Made by a program: the position numbers and the translations under genes
The notes under the pieces: generated by a model
The model's database searches: none
Told to the model about the DNA's origin: nothing
Seen by the model: only the letters and a program-made list of their open reading frames with translations
NCBI GenBank assembly: GCA_032622095.1
Contig: CP136069.1
Span: 6,900,036 to 6,964,035, forward strand
Source of the DNA: Siphonodentalium dalli
Taxonomy: Eukaryota > Mollusca > Scaphopoda > Gadilida > Siphonodentaliidae
Length of the DNA: 64,000 bases
Direction of reading: 5' to 3'
Shown: one piece after another, positions 1-14,400 of the stretch
Layout: each line of letters opens with the position of its first letter
Numbering within the stretch: position 1 is the first letter of the stretch

Positions 1-1220
1 AATATTTTAAAGCAGAATTATCAGATAAATAAAGGTGAGATATGAGAATGGTCAGATTGAAAATATTAGAGTCATAACATTGGATTGCATACAGTATATC
101 TATGGTTAATTTTATTCTAAGCTGATCATTTGAAAGATACAATGTCTGTAAACAGCAGAATATCATTAAATATGCAAGGGAAAAGTGGATCACCATCAAC
201 CTGGACATAGAATAAGAGAATGATCAGATGAAAAACATCAGAAGACCATATGATGTGCGGAGAGGGTTAATAATGTTCAATGATATCATATGATGGAACT
301 ATGGAATGGGTGGGTTAATTTATTTCTAAGTTACAGTGTGAGTGTAAACAACAATGTCTATAAACATCCCAACAAATAAACAATGGACTATTCCAATTTG
401 TAATTTTGGAATAGGTGTACATTAACTAATAATGAACCAGTTTCAACAAATGGGTTAACTTAATATTGCACAGAAAAGAATAGAGACCCATCAATCAATT
501 ATATTCTTGACAGCCACCAAGGCTATCTAACTCAATCTAGTGTACAGCTAAAATAAATAAAACTAATAAGACAGGCACTGTGTCATTACAACTTCTCTTA
601 AAATCCAACACTGGCAGACAACAGCTATTAGTTACATTATCAGTTACTTGAATTATAAATGGCCATAACTCTGTTAAAATATAACAGATCGAACCCAAAT
701 TTGAACTTGATTTGTATTTTGGGGTGAGGATCATATGTATAAAATTTGGTGCTGATCAGATGAAAAATATTTAAGTCTTCACAGCTTGGATGAATTCTAT
801 TTAAAAACAAGAGTGGAAAGGGTTAACAAAACAATACCAAAATCCATACAGATAAAGAACGTGCTAAGAAAGACCTAGGTAAGAAAAATGAGGCAGATCA
901 TAAGCAAATTGTTTGACTTAAATGCATCAAATAGCATTTGTGTGCAGGGTTAATTATTTTCTAAATCGATCAACTGATCGATACCAAAAACTATACAGGT
1001 GAAGGGTGTGTCATCATAAACCTACATTTCAAATATGAACACAATCGGACAAAAAACACTTTGGTTATAGCATCGGATAGCAAAAATGTTAATAATTTCT
1101 AAACCGATCAATCAATCTATACCAAAAACTATACAGGTGAGGGGTGTGTCATTGTAAACATGCACATGACATTTGAACATGATCCGATAAAAGATACTCC
1201 AGTAATCGAATCGGATAGCA
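1..1220. repeat. Diverged tandem monomers (~130-137 bp) of a dispersed repeat
   Basis: Several degenerate copies of one module follow each other. A typical module starts near GGTTAAT..ATTTCTAA, passes through a 'taccaaaaactatacaggtga' phrase and a 'ggtgtgtcat..taaac' phrase, and ends with 'gatcagatgaaaaatat' or a variant. The two clearest copies start near 947 and 1084, about 137 bp apart. More decayed copies lie near 45-290, 300-480 and 740-940. I see no coding signal; the reverse-strand ORF at 537-734 lies in repeat-like sequence. The phrase 'ggccataactctg' near 660 is, from memory, typical of mollusc dispersed repeats, but I cannot check this here. Confidence 0.55.
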
Positions 1221-1230
1221 AGTGTCTATG

Positions 1231-1280
1231 GACAGACGGACAGACAGACGGACGGACAGACTGATGGACGAACGACGGAT
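1231..1280. repeat. GACAGACGG-type microsatellite
   Basis: An imperfect run of 4-bp steps (gaca/gacg/gacgg) directly follows the last ~137-bp monomer and precedes a hairpin. The order monomer, GACGG run, hairpin suggests the tail of a dispersed repeat rather than an independent microsatellite. The reverse-strand ORF at 1129-1347 (Ser/Val/His-rich) is only the translation of this run. Confidence 0.7.
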
Positions 1281-1302
1281 GGTTGATCCGGACGTCAGCA
1301 TT

Positions 1303-1332
1303 ATGTGTACCATACATGGTATGGGTACACAT
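1303..1332. repeat. Short hairpin (13-bp stem, 3-nt loop)
   Basis: ATGTGTACCATAC is followed by the loop ATG and then its inverse complement with one extra G. It sits at the end of the microsatellite and probably forms the 3' terminus of that dispersed repeat. Confidence 0.65.
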
Positions 1333-1405
1333 AAAAATACAATTCATTTATAAATCAGATGATTAATTGAAATTAATGTCCACATAAAAATGACACTTCC
1401 TGAAA

Positions 1406-1475
1406 CGACATATATGTCATTCCACTCGCGAACCGTATGGCGACATATGTGTCATTCTACTCGCCAATGGGTTAA
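1406..1475. repeat. Direct repeat pair, 35-bp period, ending in GGGTTAA
   Basis: The phrase cgacatatatgtcattccac at 1406 returns at 1441 with two base changes. The second copy runs into ccaatgggttaa. A GGGTTAA end is like the terminus of the TTAA-flanked MITE at 60607-61000, so this may be the remnant of such an end. I see no matching other end nearby. Confidence 0.4.
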
Positions 1476-1480
1476 CCCCC

Positions 1481-1878
1481 CCTCAATTACTACTATTTAT
1501 TTGGATTCGAGGGTAAAACATATTTGATTCGAGTCGAGGAACCCACCTATCCAAGCTAAGAGTTATTAGATATCGATTTTTGAAATCTATTTTTTTTCAC
1601 CATCCAGAATTAATAGTGGCCCATGCAGTAAACAATCGACGAGCCAGCGGTCTCAGACCAAATTGCGGATGAAGATGGATAACTCTAAAATCAAGAGGCT
1701 TTCTGTGGATAATAAGGCCAAATATCGTCGAACAACATGTTGATAAATAACACAGTGGTTAGCATTATTTTTGGGTAATTAATCGATTCTGATAATTGAA
1801 GCGGCATTTCTAAAAAAATTTGTTGTTGTTGGAATCTGATTATATGGGGCTCATCAAATCGGACTGATTATCCTTAAA
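1481..1878. mobile_element. Decayed copy of MITE family A
   Basis: This segment is collinear with the intact family A element at 61442-61886. Shared landmarks in the same order are ttgattcgagtcgaggaacc (from about 1529), agatatcgatttttgaaatc (about 1569), agatggataactctaaaatc (about 1674), 'gttgataaataac', 'gtggttagcattattttt', 'cgattctgataa' and 'gttgttgttggaatctgat'. The terminal inverted repeats are too decayed to define; the right end reads 'atcggactgattatcctt' in place of TCGGATTGAGTACCTTTAA. It contains only a single copy of the segment that corresponds to the 39-bp array unit. No coding capacity. Confidence 0.8.
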
Positions 1879-2370
1879 AACATTCTACTTAAAAGACCAC
1901 TTAATTTTTTGATTCAACAGATCACATTATATAAAATATATGCCATAATATACATGTATACCATTTGAAAGAGGAAGCTCCAAAACATTGTATTATCAAC
2001 TTATCTGGTGTTATAAACTTTGAACATGTTGTTTTTGTTGAGGTATTGACATGTTTTTGTGCTTAAGTTTCATCTGGACTGTACTGCAAAGTCTATTATT
2101 TTCAATAAAACGGAAATAACTCTAAAACTTAGTTTGAATTTTGTTGCATTCTGGGAGCCAAATGGCTGGGGAAAATATTTCTATAATTTCAGCTATTTTC
2201 TATTACTCTATGGGCACCTTCTGAGACACAGATGTTCCAAATGGTGATGAATTATAGTATTTTAATCATATTTTATGTCATAGATTGTTATTAAGAACGT
2301 ATCAAGGCATAATAAAAAAAATAATCGGTGACTCGAAAATTAAATGACCTTTAAACCTGGGAATTTTTGG
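1879..2370. other. AT-rich spacer with no recognisable feature
   Basis: I see no gene, tandem repeat or terminal inverted repeat here. A 62-codon frame at 2059-2247 has no recognisable domain and a composition expected of AT-rich random sequence. Just before the array, at 2347-2358, is the 12-mer ACCTTTAAACCT, which also occurs at the right end of the MITE that closes the array (52666-52677). I could not find the left terminal repeat of family A here. Confidence 0.6.
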
Positions 2371-5300
2371 CAGGGAACCATCTACATGTAACCCATCAAA
2401 GCTCAGAGTCAGGGAACCATCTACATGTAACCCATCAAAGCTCAGAGTCAGGGAACCATCTACATGTAACCCATCAAAGCTCAGAGTGAGAGAACCATCT
2501 ACATGTAACCCATCAAAGCTCAGAGTCAGGGAACCATCTACATGTAACCCATCAAAGCTCAGAGTGAGAGAACCATCTACATGTAACCCATCAAAGCTCA
2601 GAGTCAGGGAACCATCTACATGTAACCCATCAAAGCTCAGAGTGAGAGAACCATCTACATGTAACGCATCAAAGCTCAGAGTCAGGGAACCATCTACATG
2701 TAACCCATCAAAGCTCAGAGTGAGAGAACCATCTACATGTAACCCATCAAAGCTCAGAGTCAGGGAACCATCTACATGTAACCCATCAAAGCTCAGAGTG
2801 AGAGAACCATCTACATGTAACCCATCAAAGCTCAGAGTCAGGGAACCATCTACATGTAACCCATCAAAGCTCAGAGTCAGGGAACCATCTACATGTAACG
2901 CATCAAAGCTCAGAGTGAGAGAACCATCTACATGTAACCCATCAAAGCTCAGAGTGAGAGAACCATCTACATGTAACCCATCAAAGCTCAGAGTGAGAGA
3001 ACCATCTACATGTAACCCATCAAAGCTCAGAGTGAGAGAACCATCTACATGTAACCCATCAAAGCTCAGAGTGAGAGAACCATCTACATGTAACCCATCA
3101 AAGCTCAGAGTGAGAGAACCATCTACATGTAACCCATCAAAGCTCAGAGTGAGAGAACCATCTACATGTAACCCATCAAAGCTCAGAGTGAGAGAACCAT
3201 CTACATGTAACCCATCAAAGCTCAGAGTGAGAGAACCATCTACATGTAACCCATCAAAGCTCAGAGTCAGGGAACCATCTACATGTAACCCATCAAAGCT
3301 CAGAGTGAGAGAACCATCTACATGTAACCCATCAAAGCTCAGAGTGAGAGAACCATCTACATGTAACCCATCAAAGCTCAGAGTGAGAGAACCATCTACA
3401 TGTAACGCATCAAAGCTCAGAGTCAGGGAACCATCTACATGTAACCCATCAAAGCTCAGAGTCAGGGAACCATCTACATGTAACCCATCAAAGCTCAGAG
3501 TGAGAGAACCATCTACATGTAACCCATCAAAGCTCAGAGTGAGAGAACCATCTACATGTAACCCATCAAAGCTCAGAGTGAGAGAACCATCTACATGTAA
3601 CCCATCAAAGCTCAGAGTCAGGGAACCATCTACATGTAACCCATCAAAGCTCAGAGTCAGGGAACCATCTACATGTAACCCATCAAAGCTCAGAGTGAGA
3701 GAACCATCTACATGTAACCCATCAAAGCTCAGAGTGAGAGAACCATCTACATGTAACGCATCAAAGCTCAGAGTGAGAGAACCATCTACATGTAACCCAT
3801 CAAAGCTCAGAGTGAGAGAACCATCTACATGTAACCCATCAAAGCTCAGAGTCAGGGAACCATCTACATGTAACGCATCAAAGCTCAGAGTGAGAGAACC
3901 ATCTACATGTAACCCATCAAAGCTCAGAGTCAGGGAACCATCTACATGTAACCCATCAAAGCTCAGAGTCAGGGAACCATCTACATGTAACCCATCAAAG
4001 CTCAGAGTCAGGGAACCATCTACATGTAACGCATCAAAGCTCAGAGTCAGGGAACCATCTACATGTAACCCATCAAAGCTCAGAGTCAGGGAACCATCTA
4101 CATGTAACCCATCAAAGCTCAGAGTGAGAGAACCATCTACATGTAACCCATCAAAGCTCAGAGTGAGAGAACCATCTACATGTAACCCATCAAAGCTCAG
4201 AGTGAGAGAACCATCTACATGTAACCCATCAAAGCTCAGAGTCAGGGAACCATCTACATGTAACCCATCAAAGCTCAGAGTGAGAGAACCATCTACATGT
4301 AACCCATCAAAGCTCAGAGTGAGAGAACCATCTACATGTAACCCATCAAAGCTCAGAGTCAGGGAACCATCTACATGTAACGCATCAAAGCTCAGAGTCA
4401 GGGAACCATCTACATGTAACCCATCAAAGCTCAGAGTCAGGGAACCATCTACATGTAACCCATCAAAGCTCAGAGTGAGAGAACCATCTACATGTAACCC
4501 ATCAAAGCTCAGAGTGAGAGAACCATCTACATGTAACCCATCAAAGCTCAGAGTGAGAGAACCATCTACATGTAACCCATCAAAGCTCAGAGTCAGGGAA
4601 CCATCTACATGTAACGCATCAAAGCTCAGAGTGAGAGAACCATCTACATGTAACCCATCAAAGCTCAGAGTGAGAGAACCATCTACATGTAACCCATCAA
4701 AGCTCAGAGTGAGAGAACCATCTACATGTAACCCATCAAAGCTCAGAGTGAGAGAACCATCTACATGTAACCCATCAAAGCTCAGAGTCAGGGAACCATC
4801 TACATGTAACCCATCAAAGCTCAGAGTGAGAGAACCATCTACATGTAACCCATCAAAGCTCAGAGTCAGGGAACCATCTACATGTAACCCATCAAAGCTC
4901 AGAGTGAGAGAACCATCTACATGTAACCCATCAAAGCTCAGAGTCAGGGAACCATCTACATGTAACCCATCAAAGCTCAGAGTCAGGGAACCATCTACAT
5001 GTAACCCATCAAAGCTCAGAGTCAGGGAACCATCTACATGTAACCCATCAAAGCTCAGAGTGAGAGAACCATCTACATGTAACCCATCAAAGCTCAGAGT
5101 CAGGGAACCATCTACATGTAACCCATCAAAGCTCAGAGTGAGAGAACCATCTACATGTAACCCATCAAAGCTCAGAGTGAGAGAACCATCTACATGTAAC
5201 CCATCAAAGCTCAGAGTCAGGGAACCATCTACATGTAACCCATCAAAGCTCAGAGTCAGAGAACCATCTACATGTAACCCATCAAAGCTCAGAGTGAGAG

Positions 5301-8300
5301 AACCATCTACATGTAACCCATCAAAGCTCAGAGTGAGAGAACCATCTACATGTAACCCATCAAAGCTCAGAGTGAGAGAACCATCTACATGTAACCCATC
5401 AAAGCTCAGAGTCAGAGAACCATCTACATGTAACCCATCAAAGCTCAGAGTGAGAGAACCATCTACATGTAACCCATCAAAGCTCAGAGTCAGGGAACCA
5501 TCTACATGTAACCCATCAAAGCTCAGAGTGAGAGAACCATCTACATGTAACCCATCAAAGCTCAGAGTGAGAGAACCATCTACATGTAACCCATCAAAGC
5601 TCAGAGTCAGGGAACCATCTACATGTAACCCATCAAAGCTCAGAGTGAGAGAACCATCTACATGTAACCCATCAAAGCTCAGAGTCAGGGAACCATCTAC
5701 ATGTAACCCATCAAAGCTCAGAGTGAGAGAACCATCTACATGTAACCCATCAAAGCTCAGAGTGAGAGAACCATCTACATGTAACCCATCAAAGCTCAGA
5801 GTGAGAGAACCATCTACATGTAACCCATCAAAGCTCAGAGTGAGAGAACCATCTACATGTAACCCATCAAAGCTCAGAGTCAGGGAACCATCTACATGTA
5901 ACCCATCAAAGCTCAGAGTCAGGGAACCATCTACATGTAACCCATCAAAGCTCAGAGTGAGAGAACCATCTACATGTAACCCATCAAAGCTCAGAGTGAG
6001 AGAACCATCTACATGTAACCCATCAAAGCTCAGAGTCAGGGAACCATCTACATGTAACCCATCAAAGCTCAGAGTGAGAGAACCATCTACATGTAACCCA
6101 TCAAAGCTCAGAGTGAGAGAACCATCTACATGTAACCCATCAAAGCTCAGAGTCAGGGAACCATCTACATGTAACCCATCAAAGCTCAGAGTCAGGGAAC
6201 CATCTACATGTAACCCATCAAAGCTCAGAGTCAGGGAACCATCTACATGTAACCCATCAAAGCTCAGAGTCAGGGAACCATCTACATGTAACCCATCAAA
6301 GCTCAGAGTGAGAGAACCATCTACATGTAACCCATCAAAGCTCAGAGTCAGGGAACCATCTACATGTAACCCATCAAAGCTCAGAGTGAGAGAACCATCT
6401 ACATGTAACCCATCAAAGCTCAGAGTCAGGGAACCATCTACATGTAACGCATCAAAGCTCAGAGTCAGGGAACCATCTACATGTAACGCATCAAAGCTCA
6501 GAGTGAGAGAACCATCTACATGTAACCCATCAAAGCTCAGAGTGAGAGAACCATCTACATGTAACCCATCAAAGCTCAGAGTCAGGGAACCATCTACATG
6601 TAACGCATCAAAGCTCAGAGTCAGGGAACCATCTACATGTAACCCATCAAAGCTCAGAGTCAGGGAACCATCTACATGTAACCCATCAAAGCTCAGAGTG
6701 AGAGAACCATCTACATGTAACCCATCAAAGCTCAGAGTGAGAGAACCATCTACATGTAACGCATCAAAGCTCAGAGTCAGGGAACCATCTACATGTAACC
6801 CATCAAAGCTCAGAGTCAGGGAACCATCTACATGTAACCCATCAAAGCTCAGAGTGAGAGAACCATCTACATGTAACCCATCAAAGCTCAGAGTCAGGGA
6901 ACCATCTACATGTAACCCATCAAAGCTCAGAGTCAGGGAACCATCTACATGTAACCCATCAAAGCTCAGAGTCAGGGAACCATCTACATGTAACCCATCA
7001 AAGCTCAGAGTGAGAGAACCATCTACATGTAACGCATCAAAGCTCAGAGTCAGGGAACCATCTACATGTAACGCATCAAAGCTCAGAGTGAGAGAACCAT
7101 CTACATGTAACGCATCAAAGCTCAGAGTCAGGGAACCATCTACATGTAACGCATCAAAGCTCAGAGTCAGGGAACCATCTACATGTAACGCATCAAAGCT
7201 CAGAGTGAGAGAACCATCTACATGTAACGCATCAAAGCTCAGAGTGAGAGAACCATCTACATGTAACCCATCAAAGCTCAGAGTCAGGGAACCATCTACA
7301 TGTAACCCATCAAAGCTCAGAGTGAGAGAACCATCTACATGTAACCCATCAAAGCTCAGAGTGAGAGAACCATCTACATGTAACCCATCAAAGCTCAGAG
7401 TCAGGGAACCATCTACATGTAACCCATCAAAGCTCAGAGTGAGAGAACCATCTACATGTAACCCATCAAAGCTCAGAGTCAGGGAACCATCTACATGTAA
7501 CCCATCAAAGCTCAGAGTCAGGGAACCATCTACATGTAACCCATCAAAGCTCAGAGTCAGGGAACCATCTACATGTAACGCATCAAAGCTCAGAGTGAGA
7601 GAACCATCTACATGTAACCCATCAAAGCTCAGAGTGAGAGAACCATCTACATGTAACCCATCAAAGCTCAGAGTCAGGGAACCATCTACATGTAACCCAT
7701 CAAAGCTCAGAGTCAGGGAACCATCTACATGTAACCCATCAAAGCTCAGAGTCAGGGAACCATCTACATGTAACCCATCAAAGCTCAGAGTCAGGGAACC
7801 ATCTACATGTAACCCATCAAAGCTCAGAGTCAGGGAACCATCTACATGTAACCCATCAAAGCTCAGAGTGAGAGAACCATCTACATGTAACCCATCAAAG
7901 CTCAGAGTCAGGGAACCATCTACATGTAACCCATCAAAGCTCAGAGTGAGAGAACCATCTACATGTAACCCATCAAAGCTCAGAGTGAGAGAACCATCTA
8001 CATGTAACGCATCAAAGCTCAGAGTGAGAGAACCATCTACATGTAACCCATCAAAGCTCAGAGTCAGGGAACCATCTACATGTAACCCATCAAAGCTCAG
8101 AGTGAGAGAACCATCTACATGTAACCCATCAAAGCTCAGAGTGAGAGAACCATCTACATGTAACCCATCAAAGCTCAGAGTGAGAGAACCATCTACATGT
8201 AACCCATCAAAGCTCAGAGTGAGAGAACCATCTACATGTAACCCATCAAAGCTCAGAGTGAGAGAACCATCTACATGTAACCCATCAAAGCTCAGAGTGA

Positions 8301-8437
8301 GAGAACCATCTACATGTAACCCATCAAAGCTCAGAGTGAGAGAACCATCTACATGTAACCCATCAAAGCTCAGAGTCAGGGAACCATCTACATGTAACCC
8401 ATCAAAGCTCAGAGTCAGGGAACCATCTACATGTAAC

Positions 8438-11400
8438 GCATCAAAGCTCAGAGTCAGGGAACCATCTACATGTAACCCATCAAAGCTCAGAGTGAGAGAA
8501 CCATCTACATGTAACCCATCAAAGCTCAGAGTCAGGGAACCATCTACATGTAACCCATCAAAGCTCAGAGTCAGGGAACCATCTACATGTAACCCATCAA
8601 AGCTCAGAGTCAGGGAACCATCTACATGTAACCCATCAAAGCTCAGAGTGAGAGAACCATCTACATGTAACCCATCAAAGCTCAGAGTCAGGGAACCATC
8701 TACATGTAACCCATCAAAGCTCAGAGTCAGGGAACCATCTACATGTAACCCATCAAAGCTCAGAGTGAGAGAACCATCTACATGTAACCCATCAAAGCTC
8801 AGAGTGAGAGAACCATCTACATGTAACCCATCAAAGCTCAGAGTCAGGGAACCATCTACATGTAACCCATCAAAGCTCAGAGTGAGAGAACCATCTACAT
8901 GTAACCCATCAAAGCTCAGAGTGAGAGAACCATCTACATGTAACCCATCAAAGCTCAGAGTCAGGGAACCATCTACATGTAACCCATCAAAGCTCAGAGT
9001 GAGAGAACCATCTACATGTAACCCATCAAAGCTCAGAGTCAGGGAACCATCTACATGTAACCCATCAAAGCTCAGAGTCAGGGAACCATCTACATGTAAC
9101 GCATCAAAGCTCAGAGTCAGGGAACCATCTACATGTAACCCATCAAAGCTCAGAGTGAGAGAACCATCTACATGTAACCCATCAAAGCTCAGAGTGAGAG
9201 AACCATCTACATGTAACCCATCAAAGCTCAGAGTCAGGGAACCATCTACATGTAACCCATCAAAGCTCAGAGTGAGAGAACCATCTACATGTAACCCATC
9301 AAAGCTCAGAGTGAGAGAACCATCTACATGTAACCCATCAAAGCTCAGAGTGAGAGAACCATCTACATGTAACCCATCAAAGCTCAGAGTGAGAGAACCA
9401 TCTACATGTAACCCATCAAAGCTCAGAGTGAGAGAACCATCTACATGTAACCCATCAAAGCTCAGAGTCAGGGAACCATCTACATGTAACCCATCAAAGC
9501 TCAGAGTCAGGGAACCATCTACATGTAACGCATCAAAGCTCAGAGTCAGGGAACCATCTACATGTAACCCATCAAAGCTCAGAGTGAGAGAACCATCTAC
9601 ATGTAACCCATCAAAGCTCAGAGTCAGGGAACCATCTACATGTAACCCATCAAAGCTCAGAGTCAGGGAACCATCTACATGTAACCCATCAAAGCTCAGA
9701 GTCAGGGAACCATCTACATGTAACCCATCAAAGCTCAGAGTGAGAGAACCATCTACATGTAACCCATCAAAGCTCAGAGTCAGGGAACCATCTACATGTA
9801 ACCCATCAAAGCTCAGAGTGAGAGAACCATCTACATGTAACCCATCAAAGCTCAGAGTGAGAGAACCATCTACATGTAACGCATCAAAGCTCAGAGTCAG
9901 GGAACCATCTACATGTAACCCATCAAAGCTCAGAGTCAGGGAACCATCTACATGTAACCCATCAAAGCTCAGAGTGAGAGAACCATCTACATGTAACCCA
10001 TCAAAGCTCAGAGTCAGGGAACCATCTACATGTAACCCATCAAAGCTCAGAGTCAGGGAACCATCTACATGTAACCCATCAAAGCTCAGAGTGAGAGAAC
10101 CATCTACATGTAACCCATCAAAGCTCAGAGTGAGAGAACCATCTACATGTAACCCATCAAAGCTCAGAGTGAGAGAACCATCTACATGTAACCCATCAAA
10201 GCTCAGAGTCAGGGAACCATCTACATGTAACCCATCAAAGCTCAGAGTCAGGGAACCATCTACATGTAACCCATCAAAGCTCAGAGTGAGAGAACCATCT
10301 ACATGTAACCCATCAAAGCTCAGAGTGAGAGAACCATCTACATGTAACCCATCAAAGCTCAGAGTGAGAGAACCATCTACATGTAACCCATCAAAGCTCA
10401 GAGTCAGGGAACCATCTACATGTAACCCATCAAAGCTCAGAGTCAGGGAACCATCTACATGTAACCCATCAAAGCTCAGAGTCAGGGAACCATCTACATG
10501 TAACCCATCAAAGCTCAGAGTCAGGGAACCATCTACATGTAACGCATCAAAGCTCAGAGTCAGGGAACCATCTACATGTAACCCATCAAAGCTCAGAGTG
10601 AGAGAACCATCTACATGTAACCCATCAAAGCTCAGAGTGAGAGAACCATCTACATGTAACCCATCAAAGCTCAGAGTCAGGGAACCATCTACATGTAACC
10701 CATCAAAGCTCAGAGTCAGGGAACCATCTACATGTAACCCATCAAAGCTCAGAGTCAGGGAACCATCTACATGTAACCCATCAAAGCTCAGAGTGAGAGA
10801 ACCATCTACATGTAACCCATCAAAGCTCAGAGTGAGAGAACCATCTACATGTAACCCATCAAAGCTCAGAGTCAGGGAACCATCTACATGTAACCCATCA
10901 AAGCTCAGAGTCAGGGAACCATCTACATGTAACGCATCAAAGCTCAGAGTGAGAGAACCATCTACATGTAACCCATCAAAGCTCAGAGTGAGAGAACCAT
11001 CTACATGTAACCCATCAAAGCTCAGAGTCAGGGAACCATCTACATGTAACGCATCAAAGCTCAGAGTGAGAGAACCATCTACATGTAACCCATCAAAGCT
11101 CAGAGTCAGGGAACCATCTACATGTAACCAATCAAAGCTCAGAGTCAGGGAACCATCTACATGTAACCCATCAAAGCTCAGAGTGAGAGAACCATCTACA
11201 TGTAACCCATCAAAGCTCAGAGTCAGGGAACCATCTACATGTAACCCATCAAAGCTCAGAGTGAGAGAACCATCTACATGTAACCCATCAAAGCTCAGAG
11301 TCAGGGAACCATCTACATGTAACCCATCAAAGCTCAGAGTGAGAGAACCATCTACATGTAACCCATCAAAGCTCAGAGTGAGAGAACCATCTACATGTAA

Positions 11401-14400
11401 CGCATCAAAGCTCAGAGTGAGAGAACCATCTACATGTAACCCATCAAAGCTCAGAGTCAGGGAACCATCTACATGTAACGCATCAAAGCTCAGAGTCAGG
11501 GAACCATCTACATGTAACCCATCAAAGCTCAGAGTGAGAGAACCATCTACATGTAACCCATCAAAGCTCAGAGTGAGAGAACCATCTACATGTAACGCAT
11601 CAAAGCTCAGAGTGAGAGAACCATCTACATGTAACCCATCAAAGCTCAGAGTCAGGGAACCATCTACATGTAACCCATCAAAGCTCAGAGTCAGGGAACC
11701 ATCTACATGTAACCCATCAAAGCTCAGAGTCAGGGAACCATCTACATGTAACCCATCAAAGCTCAGAGTGAGAGAACCATCTACATGTAACCCATCAAAG
11801 CTCAGAGTGAGAGAACCATCTACATGTAACCCATCAAAGCTCAGAGTGAGAGAACCATCTACATGTAACCCATCAAAGCTCAGAGTCAGGGAACCATCTA
11901 CATGTAACGCATCAAAGCTCAGAGTGAGAGAACCATCTACATGTAACCCATCAAAGCTCAGAGTGAGAGAACCATCTACATGTAACCCATCAAAGCTCAG
12001 AGTGAGAGAACCATCTACATGTAACCCATCAAAGCTCAGAGTCAGGGAACCATCTACATGTAACCCATCAAAGCTCAGAGTCAGGGAACCATCTACATGT
12101 AACCCATCAAAGCTCAGAGTGAGAGAACCATCTACATGTAACCCATCAAAGCTCAGAGTGAGAGAACCATCTACATGTAACCCATCAAAGCTCAGAGTCA
12201 GGGAACCATCTACATGTAACGCATCAAAGCTCAGAGTCAGGGAACCATCTACATGTAACCCATCAAAGCTCAGAGTCAGGGAACCATCTACATGTAACCC
12301 ATCAAAGCTCAGAGTGAGAGAACCATCTACATGTAACCCATCAAAGCTCAGAGTCAGGGAACCATCTACATGTAACCCATCAAAGCTCAGAGTGAGAGAA
12401 CCATCTACATGTAACCCATCAAAGCTCAGAGTCAGGGAACCATCTACATGTAACCCATCAAAGCTCAGAGTCAGGGAACCATCTACATGTAACCCATCAA
12501 AGCTCAGAGTGAGAGAACCATCTACATGTAACGCATCAAAGCTCAGAGTCAGGGAACCATCTACATGTAACGCATCAAAGCTCAGAGTGAGAGAACCATC
12601 TACATGTAACGCATCAAAGCTCAGAGTCAGGGAACCATCTACATGTAACCCATCAAAGCTCAGAGTGAGAGAACCATCTACATGTAACCCATCAAAGCTC
12701 AGAGTGAGAGAACCATCTACATGTAACCCATCAAAGCTCAGAGTCAGGGAACCATCTACATGTAACCCATCAAAGCTCAGAGTGAGAGAACCATCTACAT
12801 GTAACCCATCAAAGCTCAGAGTCAGGGAACCATCTACATGTAACCCATCAAAGCTCAGAGTGAGAGAACCATCTACATGTAACGCATCAAAGCTCAGAGT
12901 GAGAGAACCATCTACATGTAACCCATCAAAGCTCAGAGTGAGAGAACCATCTACATGTAACCCATCAAAGCTCAGAGTCAGGGAACCATCTACATGTAAC
13001 CCATCAAAGCTCAGAGTGAGAGAACCATCTACATGTAACCCATCAAAGCTCAGAGTCAGGGAACCATCTACATGTAACCCATCAAAGCTCAGAGTGAGAG
13101 AACCATCTACATGTAACCCATCAAAGCTCAGAGTGAGAGAACCATCTACATGTAACCCATCAAAGCTCAGAGTGAGAGAACCATCTACATGTAACCCATC
13201 AAAGCTCAGAGTCAGGGAACCATCTACATGTAACCCATCAAAGCTCAGAGTCAGGGAACCATCTACATGTAACCCATCAAAGCTCAGAGTCAGGGAACCA
13301 TCTACATGTAACCCATCAAAGCTCAGAGTCAGGGAACCATCTACATGTAACGCATCAAAGCTCAGAGTGAGAGAACCATCTACATGTAACCCATCAAAGC
13401 TCAGAGTCAGGGAACCATCTACATGTAACCCATCAAAGCTCAGAGTGAGAGAACCATCTACATGTAACCCATCAAAGCTCAGAGTGAGAGAACCATCTAC
13501 ATGTAACCCATCAAAGCTCAGAGTCAGGGAACCATCTACATGTAACCCATCAAAGCTCAGAGTCAGGGAACCATCTACATGTAACGCATCAAAGCTCAGA
13601 GTCAGGGAACCATCTACATGTAACCCATCAAAGCTCAGAGTGAGAGAACCATCTACATGTAACCCATCAAAGCTCAGAGTGAGAGAACCATCTACATGTA
13701 ACCCATCAAAGCTCAGAGTGAGAGAACCATCTACATGTAACCCATCAAAGCTCAGAGTCAGGGAACCATCTACATGTAACGCATCAAAGCTCAGAGTGAG
13801 AGAACCATCTACATGTAACCCATCAAAGCTCAGAGTCAGGGAACCATCTACATGTAACCCATCAAAGCTCAGAGTGAGAGAACCATCTACATGTAACCCA
13901 TCAAAGCTCAGAGTCAGGGAACCATCTACATGTAACCCATCAAAGCTCAGAGTCAGGGAACCATCTACATGTAACCCATCAAAGCTCAGAGTGAGAGAAC
14001 CATCTACATGTAACCCATCAAAGCTCAGAGTCAGGGAACCATCTACATGTAACCCATCAAAGCTCAGAGTGAGAGAACCATCTACATGTAACCCATCAAA
14101 GCTCAGAGTGAGAGAACCATCTACATGTAACCCATCAAAGCTCAGAGTGAGAGAACCATCTACATGTAACCCATCAAAGCTCAGAGTCAGGGAACCATCT
14201 ACATGTAACCCATCAAAGCTCAGAGTGAGAGAACCATCTACATGTAACCCATCAAAGCTCAGAGTGAGAGAACCATCTACATGTAACCCATCAAAGCTCA
14301 GAGTGAGAGAACCATCTACATGTAACCCATCAAAGCTCAGAGTGAGAGAACCATCTACATGTAACCCATCAAAGCTCAGAGTCAGGGAACCATCTACATG

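Noticed and set aside
537-2247. Small ORFs in the left flank
   Set aside because: Those at 537-734 and 1129-1347 lie in decayed repeats or the GACGG microsatellite. The one at 2059-2247 is in AT-rich spacer with no homology I can recognise.
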